Positions 58,585-64,000 of a stretch of 64,000 nucleotides of DNA are shown one piece after another. A program made the translations under genes and the position numbers. The notes beneath the pieces were generated by a model. The model made no database searches, was not told the origin of the DNA, and saw only the letters and a program-made list of their open reading frames with translations. Source of the stretch: Holacanthus passer (Eukaryota; Chordata; Actinopteri; Pomacanthidae); assembly GCA_025331565.1 (NCBI GenBank), contig JAFREQ010000165.1, positions 1,116,001 to 1,180,000 of the forward strand. Reading direction: 5' to 3'. Each line of letters opens with the position of its first letter. The first letter of the stretch is position 1.

Positions 58585-58705
58585 ATTTGCAAATGTAATC
58601 AGCTCCTGGTTGCATTTTAAATTGATTTTCATTTTGAATTGATGTAATTGACTCCAGACCTGGTGGAGGCAGACACTGACTTGATGATGTAAGCGGGGTC
58701 CAAAT
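58585..58705. promoter_or_regulatory. Candidate conserved non-coding element (sgcz intron 1)
   Basis: TTATTTGCAAATGTAATCAG contains an octamer-like ATTTGCAAAT, followed by TTTAAATTGATTTTCATTTT, GAATTGATGTAATTGAC and GACTTGATGATG. It is a compact run of POU/homeodomain-like sites. Confidence 0.3.
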
Positions 58706-58894
58706 AGCAATCAGTCAGTGTCTATCTCAATCAGACCATATCCTGTCTGTACGCTGACTCCAGGAACTTCTCCTTTCAACTGATCTCTTTCACTTCCCCT
58801 TGTCTGCCTGCCAGACTGGAAGAAAGAGCAGTGGACTGGGCAAATGCCTCGGCCTCTACAGGCTATTCGGACGTACAGTACACAAACACGCTGG

Positions 58895-58898
<4 letters not shown>

Positions 58899-58927
<29 letters not shown>
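58899..58927 (+). repeat. (CA)n microsatellite after GCGCGCG
   Basis: CA run directly preceded by CTGGCGCGCG. Confidence 0.96.
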
Positions 58928-59016
58928 CATGCGGTTTTTGTTTGGAAACGGTTTCATCTTCAGCCTATTATTTACAGTCTGTTGCTGACAGCTCGCTACA
59001 CTGTATACAGATCTGG

Positions 59017-59020
<4 letters not shown>

Positions 59021-59057
<37 letters not shown>
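59021..59057 (+). repeat. (TG)n microsatellite
   Basis: TG run with one GG interruption, 94 bases from the opposite CA run. Another TG run is at 59,180-59,200. Confidence 0.96.
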
Positions 59058-59639
59058 AGCACCTTGACTCTCAGTATTGATGTGGGCTTTCTATCTCTTT
59101 GTACACCAGAGACTGGGGAAAGTGCTCTTGGTTAAACTTTCCCTTACAAACATGCAAAGCTGTGCATATACCTGTGTGCATGTGTGTGTGTGTGTGTGTG
59201 AAACCTGTTGAACCTCCTCAGTATTTGAAAATACATCATGACTAACATTAGTAACAATAAGAACATTGGATGCATGCTGCTTAAAAATGACAGTATTTGT
59301 TCAGGTTTTTAATCTGACCTGCAGAAATGAACAAAACACTGAGCTAACAACGAACACACAGTGAGTGACAGACGAGTAGAGCCACCACATTTCAGGTGCT
59401 CCTCCTGAAGCGGCAGTAAAAAAAAACTTGAAACATGTTGCCCATACATATCTGCATATTTCAGTCACTGCTGTTTATCTTTTGCTCTGTATGTGTTTTT
59501 ATCAGTTTCCTCACAAGAGGCTCGAATAAATATTTTAATAAATATTTAATGAATATTTTAAGTCTCTCATTTTCACCCCTTTGAAGCCCCATCTTCCTAC
59601 ATGCTTACTTTATGTATCAAAATAAAGCTGAATATACAC

Positions 59640-60400
59640 ACGTTACATCACTGAGGACGGCGGCTCCGCTGGGAAGACGTTCAGGGCGAGTGACTCGTTC
59701 AGAAGCAGCGCAGCAGTCATTAACTAAGGAGGGAGCGTCTCATGTTCCTTTGAGTTGAAGTGAATTTCCCCACCAGTTTGGGAGTTTGAACAACCTACTT
59801 ACCTGTTACAAACCTGAACCTGAAGCTAATGGTTTCAGGTTGTCAAACATTAAATCAGTGTATTTACCTCCTCGTGTTCAAATATTACTTGTCTTTGTGT
59901 ATGTTTATTTCGAGTTGGGCAGCTGAAGTGTCCCAACACGCAAAAGCTCACAAATATAGAAGCGACAGAAGTTTAAAGGTGCTACGAGCTGCTTTGTCGT
60001 TTCATGACAGCCAACTGAAGGATGGACAGCTTAGTGTTTTAAAACCGTTACTTTCTTCTTACAGTAATAAGAAACCTGCAAAAACTGCTTTTGCTCTGTC
60101 AATGTTTATATTTAGAAGATATTTAGGACTGGATTGATAATCATCTCAAACGTGTCCATCATCCAGGTGGCACACGTCTCTGTTGTTGAACTTAAACATG
60201 TTGCCTGTTTAACAGGTGTAGATGCAGCCAGTGTGAATGTATTAGCTTGTTGTATTGTACTTTTATATACTTCATTTGTTGGAGAGTAAATGACTCTGAA
60301 GTCGAAGTATGCAAATAGTGTAACTTGTGTCTTCATCCTGAATACAAGCAGCATCAGATCACAGCTGTATTGAGTTTAGTCCAACCATTGGCAATAAAGC
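59640..60400 (+). other. Possible nested transcription unit (weak)
   Basis: A short CpG-rich segment (59,660-59,735, with GGACGGCGGCTCCG and GGCGAGTGACTCG) is followed by a 102-codon open frame from ATG 59,829 (includes SDRSLKVLRAALSFHDSQLK and KKPAKTAFALS). A canonical AATAAA poly(A) signal, inside GGCAATAAAGCTCG, lies near 60,393. No homology is recognised. It could be a non-coding RNA, an old retrocopy or coincidence. Confidence 0.2.
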
Positions 60401-60679
60401 TCGTTTTCACTGTGGGCACATCTAGCTCCTTCACTGAAGGTACTGACCAAGTGAACAACTGAGACACACATTTCCCTTTACAGCTGTCTGCTCTTATCAC
60501 CCCAAGGAGGTCTAATGGTGGCCCATGTATTAGGAAGCCCCGAGGTCAAGAGATCAGATTGATCACAACACTGTTTTTAATTCAGTGAATTTCTGTAAGT
60601 GTCAGTTTTTTAATGCAACACAGTGTCCCCTTAAGGCTCACACGGACTGTCCTGCCAGGACAGGGGCTATAATGTAAAG

Positions 60680-60960
60680 TACGGTCGAATTATAAATCTG
60701 CTTAATTAGCATTATATAACATTTCTATCCACTTGATTTCTATCACTGACTTAATGATATAGGGCTCCTTGGTCATCTTTCTACACCATTTCCATTAGTC
60801 GAGCATCAGAGACACATAATGAGCACACTATATTTGCCTCTTCTGACTGTTGCAGCCAATTAGAAACTTCCATCCCGGCCTTGGCACAGTATAGTTGTCA
60901 GTCAGTGTGTTTTAATGTAACTCAGGGCTGTGCAGGCAATTAGTCATATTTAAGCTATTT
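60680..60960. promoter_or_regulatory. Candidate conserved non-coding element (sgcz intron 1)
   Basis: Repeat-free sequence with GCTTAATTAGCATTATATAA, GACTTAATGATATAGG, GCCAATTAGAAAC and GGCAATTAGTCATATTTAAG. Several TAATTA/CAATTAG cores make it a plausible homeodomain-rich enhancer; conservation untested. Confidence 0.3.
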
Positions 60961-61554
60961 TACAAAACCAACACAGACTTTACTGACGAAAACATGACCA
61001 TTATAAAGAGTGTCTTCTCAGTTTCTCTCCCTCCATCTCCCACTCTCGTCGTGATCAATGTTTCTATTGATGAGCAGAGTGAGTCTCGGTTCGTCAATAA
61101 GATCTCCAGTAAGAACTCTTCTATCGATTCCACAGCCTGTATGAGAGGGTTGCTGAACAAGAGCAAGAACTGAGGGAGGTGGAAGACAGGAGGAGAAAAA
61201 GGCAGGAGGACGGTTTGAGGCTGGCAGAGCTCATAGCTTGACTTCTCTGAACAGAGCGGTGCACAAGTAATAACCTCCCTCCCTCTTGTTCTCCCTTTCC
61301 TCCCTTCCATTTTTACTTTGGGAGGAGCAAGCCGGACCTGGCCGAGCACATCAAAGGCCGTCCAGGATTTCGCCTTTTTCGCCGTCCTTTTATGAAAGTA
61401 AACGATGGAGGAACAAAAACGGGAGATGGGAGGAGGAGATGAGATTAGAAGGAGGGGGTTACTTATAACTCCTGAACTTGTCCGAGGATCGTCTGTTTTT
61501 TTTAAGTTTTCTTCAGTATCAAAGTCACACAGTGATTCACAGTTGTTCAGCCAT

Positions 61555-61775
61555 GATTCCAAAAAAAGGTTGGGACACTGTGTAAAATAAAAAAAGACTA
61601 CAGTCATTTACAAATGAACTGTGTTTACTGACGGCAATATCACAAAGTGTTTACAAAAATGAATGAAGCTGATGAGTTCAAACATTAAATATCTCGTCTT
61701 TGTACTGTTTTTATTGAGTATGAGATTTAAGATGTCAGAACAATTGTTTGAAAATTTGTTTTAAGCAGCGTTCGA
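61555..61775 (+). mobile_element. DNA-transposon-derived repeat R6, copy 1
   Basis: GATTCCAAAAAAAGGTTGGG, ACACTGTGTAAAATAAAAAA, then a CATTTACAAAT-like block and GAGTTCAAACATTAAATATC, TCGTCTTTGTACTG, are the ordered start of a very common teleost element (GATTCCAAAAAAGTTGGGAC type). The minus-strand 215-codon frame over 60,960-61,607 runs through this terminus and is spurious. Confidence 0.6.
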
Positions 61776-62087
61776 TTCAACAGTGTCAGCCTTTAAAAAC
61801 CCCTGGCTTGGACCATGACTCTTAAAATGGAAACAAGTAAATGCCGACTTTCATTTTGTAACTGAGCTTTAAGGATGGCTGAGCAAAATTTAATAACACA
61901 GTACTGTTTGCACTTTGTTGGAAAATTTACCGTCTGTGTGGAAATTACAACCAAGATTATTCTGATAAAACATTGCTCCACATCTTTTCAGTAAATTGCA
62001 CCTGTTTTTTTTTAAGTCCTGTTTAAACTGAACTCGGATAAATGTTAGTAAAGAAACATCCAGTTCAGTTCAGTTTTTGTAAATTGA

Positions 62088-62124
62088 TCTCCGTTGTGGG
62101 ACTAATAAAGGAATATCTTATCTT
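62088..62124 (+). mobile_element. Short LINE/SINE 3' tail
   Basis: TCTCCGTTGTGGGACTAATA, then AAGGAATATCTTATCTT, matches the tails at 1,148 and 25,741. CAGTTCAGTT-type sequence flanks it on both sides, possibly an extended target duplication. Confidence 0.5.
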
Positions 62125-63252
62125 ACAGATCTGATCTAACAGTTCAGTTCTTGTCTGCCTGGTCTTGGTTTCTTTGTCTCCGCTGCGTCTCAATCTGACA
62201 CGAACTGGCCGCTGAATAAAGATCGCTGAAAGAACTGAAAGGGCTGTCAACCTTTAACCACTTATCTTTATGTGGATATATGTGTTAAGTGCATGTGCGT
62301 GTCTGTGTGTGAGGACTACAGGATATACAGTATGTATTTATTTTTCACTCGCTCCCACTCACTGGCTTTCAATCGTATCATGAGTGTGCATTCAGAAAAA
62401 AAAAATGTGCAAGGTATATTCATAATGCTGCTGCTGGCGAATTGTTGCCGTCCATTATGTACCAATTTTCTCTCTGTTTATTGCGTGAATTTGTAATGTA
62501 ATGTACCATATAGCTGACACTACATGCAAGGCTGAGGCAAATCATCAGGAATGTATTGTGGATGTCAGAAATATAGCACTACAGGGAGCGTACAGCAGAT
62601 TTTCTGAAGCCTTTCTGAACATCACATTGTCTAATTAGCTGTGATAGCGTGGTATAATTACTCCAAGCAAATGAGACCATGGTTAAGTCAGTTTGTAGAT
62701 TTTTATTTTTTTTTGCAAAAATTGTAACACTGCTACATGAGAGATAATTGATAAATTGTTAACAGAGCGCTCTTCCTCTTGTGCTTCCTTCAACAGGTCA
62801 GTGAGCACATTTAGAGCTTTTGAAAACACCTCAAGGTTGTTTCCGACGGCAATGGAGCCATACGGCGAAATCTTTTGCACATTCAAAACACAATGTCTCA
62901 ATAAGATCTCTCTCAATCTTCAAACATTCATTCAATGTAATGAAAAACTGGCAGAGCTGACGTTTCATTCATGACCTCTGTGACTCATTTGCAAAATGTG
63001 TTTGAAGCTCAAGCAGATCTTAGACCATGTAAATTACTTACCTTTCTCACAGTGTGTACCCAGCTCAGTGAGAGCGTATATTAAGGTGATCAGCATGGCT
63101 GTTTTGCTACTACACCTTGACAGATTTAAAGAGGAACAAGAAGACATAGGACGGTCCATGTCGTCTAAAACAACACATGGGCAACACAGAGAATGACATT
63201 TGACTTAGCCTTTTAAAACTGTTAGAAATCACTGCTAAAAAATAAATGTTAT

Positions 63253-63345
63253 AGGTTGGTTTGGTTTAGGCACAAAAATGACTCGCACCTTGTTAAAGTT
63301 AGAGAGACATGGTGGTTTGGCTTAACATGTCTTAATGACTCCAGC
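63253..63345 (-). repeat. Dispersed repeat family R1, copy 4 (reverse orientation)
   Basis: The plus strand has GGTTTAGGCACAAAAATGAC, CTTGTTAAAGTTAG and GGTGGTTTGGCTTAACAT in the same order as the reverse complement of copies 1 and 2. Confidence 0.55.
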
Positions 63346-64000
63346 CCTGTAGGACTGTCTCTCGTCGCCTTGTTCAAGCCTCAGTGCAGCAAATACCCGA
63401 ACTTGAAAACATGGCAAAAATGACACAACAAGAAGGTCAATCAATACAACAAATTAGTAATCATTTGTGCATGTGTCACCATCAGATTAGCACTGCACCT
63501 CCGCCAACATGTGCTGCTGTCAGATCATGTTAGTTTCACATGTTGGCTTTTCAACAAATGTTCACTTTTTCAGGAAATGCAGATTTTCCTGCTGAAGTGG
63601 AACATGGGATGTGAGTGTTCAAACTCTAGCTGCTTTTTAAATAATGTTAATGCTTATGGCAATAGCAGGTGGCCCACTCTACCGTGAGCTCTCCACAGTC
63701 ACATTTTGTTTGAGCCATTAGTAGATGTTAGGCTCCTTTATAGGAACATGGTGCACAGTTAGAAAATGGAACAAACATTATTTGCAATTTAATTAGGATC
63801 CACTCTCATGTCTGTTTGACCAACTCTTAAATAATCAAAAAAAAATTTTTTTTTTTCAGCTGCACAAAAATATTTTGATGTACATGTCACCAGGCAGCAG
63901 CTGCCTGTGTTCATCCCTCTATGTTGGTCTCATTTATCATAATAGCCATAATTGAAATACAGAATCCCCGCCAAAGGCTAATCAGGCTGCAGGACCATGA

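Larger units (their letters stand above)
29969..64000 (+). other. sgcz: sgcz intron 1 (5' part, continues beyond the window)
   Basis: All sequence after the sgcz donor at 29,969 is inferred to be the first intron. No plus-strand translation shows the strongly conserved sarcoglycan exon 2 segment (YGWRKRC plus transmembrane stretch), so exon 2 lies beyond 64,000 and the intron is at least 34 kb. Human SGCZ also has very long introns. The microRNA mir-383 lies in an intron of human SGCZ; I looked for its mature sequence on both strands and did not see it. Confidence 0.7.
61776..64000. other. sgcz intron 1, last part in the window, no exon seen
   Basis: AT-rich intron with a LINE tail at 62.1 kb, R1 copy 4 at 63.25 kb and an A/T-run pair at 63,838-63,856. 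No sarcoglycan exon is visible before the window ends. Confidence 0.55.

Noticed and set aside
60960..61607. 215-codon minus-strand open frame, the longest in the window
   Set aside because: It begins in the terminus of a DNA-transposon-like repeat (GATTCC-A-run-GTTGGGAC type), crosses purine-rich sequence and shows no domain or family resemblance. A frame this long somewhere in 64 kb of six-frame AT-rich DNA is not surprising.
29969..64000. Search for the mir-383 hairpin, which lies in an intron of human SGCZ
   Set aside because: The mature sequence was not seen on either strand by reading. The gene may lie in the part of the intron beyond the window.
1..64000. CRISPR arrays, bacterial operons, prophage or plasmid features
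   Set aside because: No regularly spaced direct repeats with unique spacers and no dense gene packing; the window is clearly vertebrate nuclear DNA.

Overview
The window looks like nuclear DNA from a ray-finned fish, probably a percomorph. It is about 40% GC by eye, has no prokaryote-style gene packing, is full of (CA/TG)n and (CT/GA)n microsatellites, and carries decayed copies of repeats familiar from teleost genomes. Almost all of it is intron or intergenic DNA. The many short open frames are chance frames or run through simple repeats.

Only two protein-coding exons can be supported, and together they identify the locus. At 22,114-22,218 on the minus strand is the first coding exon of tusc3 (oligosaccharyltransferase oxidoreductase subunit). 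It encodes a signal peptide followed by the family's GGGQKKKE segment and ends at a GT donor. At 29,930-29,968 on the plus strand is the first coding exon of sgcz (zeta-sarcoglycan), the 13 residues MDRSTSLDIEALK, also ending at a GT donor. The genes are head to head with about 7.7 kb between start codons, the same divergent order as human SGCZ-TUSC3 on 8p22, which supports both calls.

Layout: 1-22,113 is tusc3 intron 1 (minus sense), holding a hAT element with target-site duplications, a degenerate LINE with an insertion inside it, a SINE remnant and other repeats. From 22,219 to about 22,345 is the CCAAT-containing tusc3 promoter. From about 22,346 to 29,120 is the intergenic spacer. From about 29,120 to 29,929 is the sgcz promoter and leader, with a long (CT)n tract and several upstream ORFs. 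From 29,969 to 64,000 is sgcz intron 1, rich in microsatellites, with repeat copies and several stretches that read like conserved non-coding elements. No tusc3 or sgcz exon 2 was recognised, so both first introns run past the window edges.

The two genes act in unrelated processes: ER N-glycosylation, and the muscle/nerve dystrophin-glycoprotein complex. Nothing shows that they work together beyond sharing a locus. I found no convincing new biological system. The most useful leads are the sgcz leader, a possible cryptic exon at about 54.9-55.08 kb, a possible nested transcription unit at about 59.6-60.4 kb, candidate regulatory blocks in sgcz intron 1, and dinucleotide arrays of opposite orientation that could fold in the pre-mRNA.
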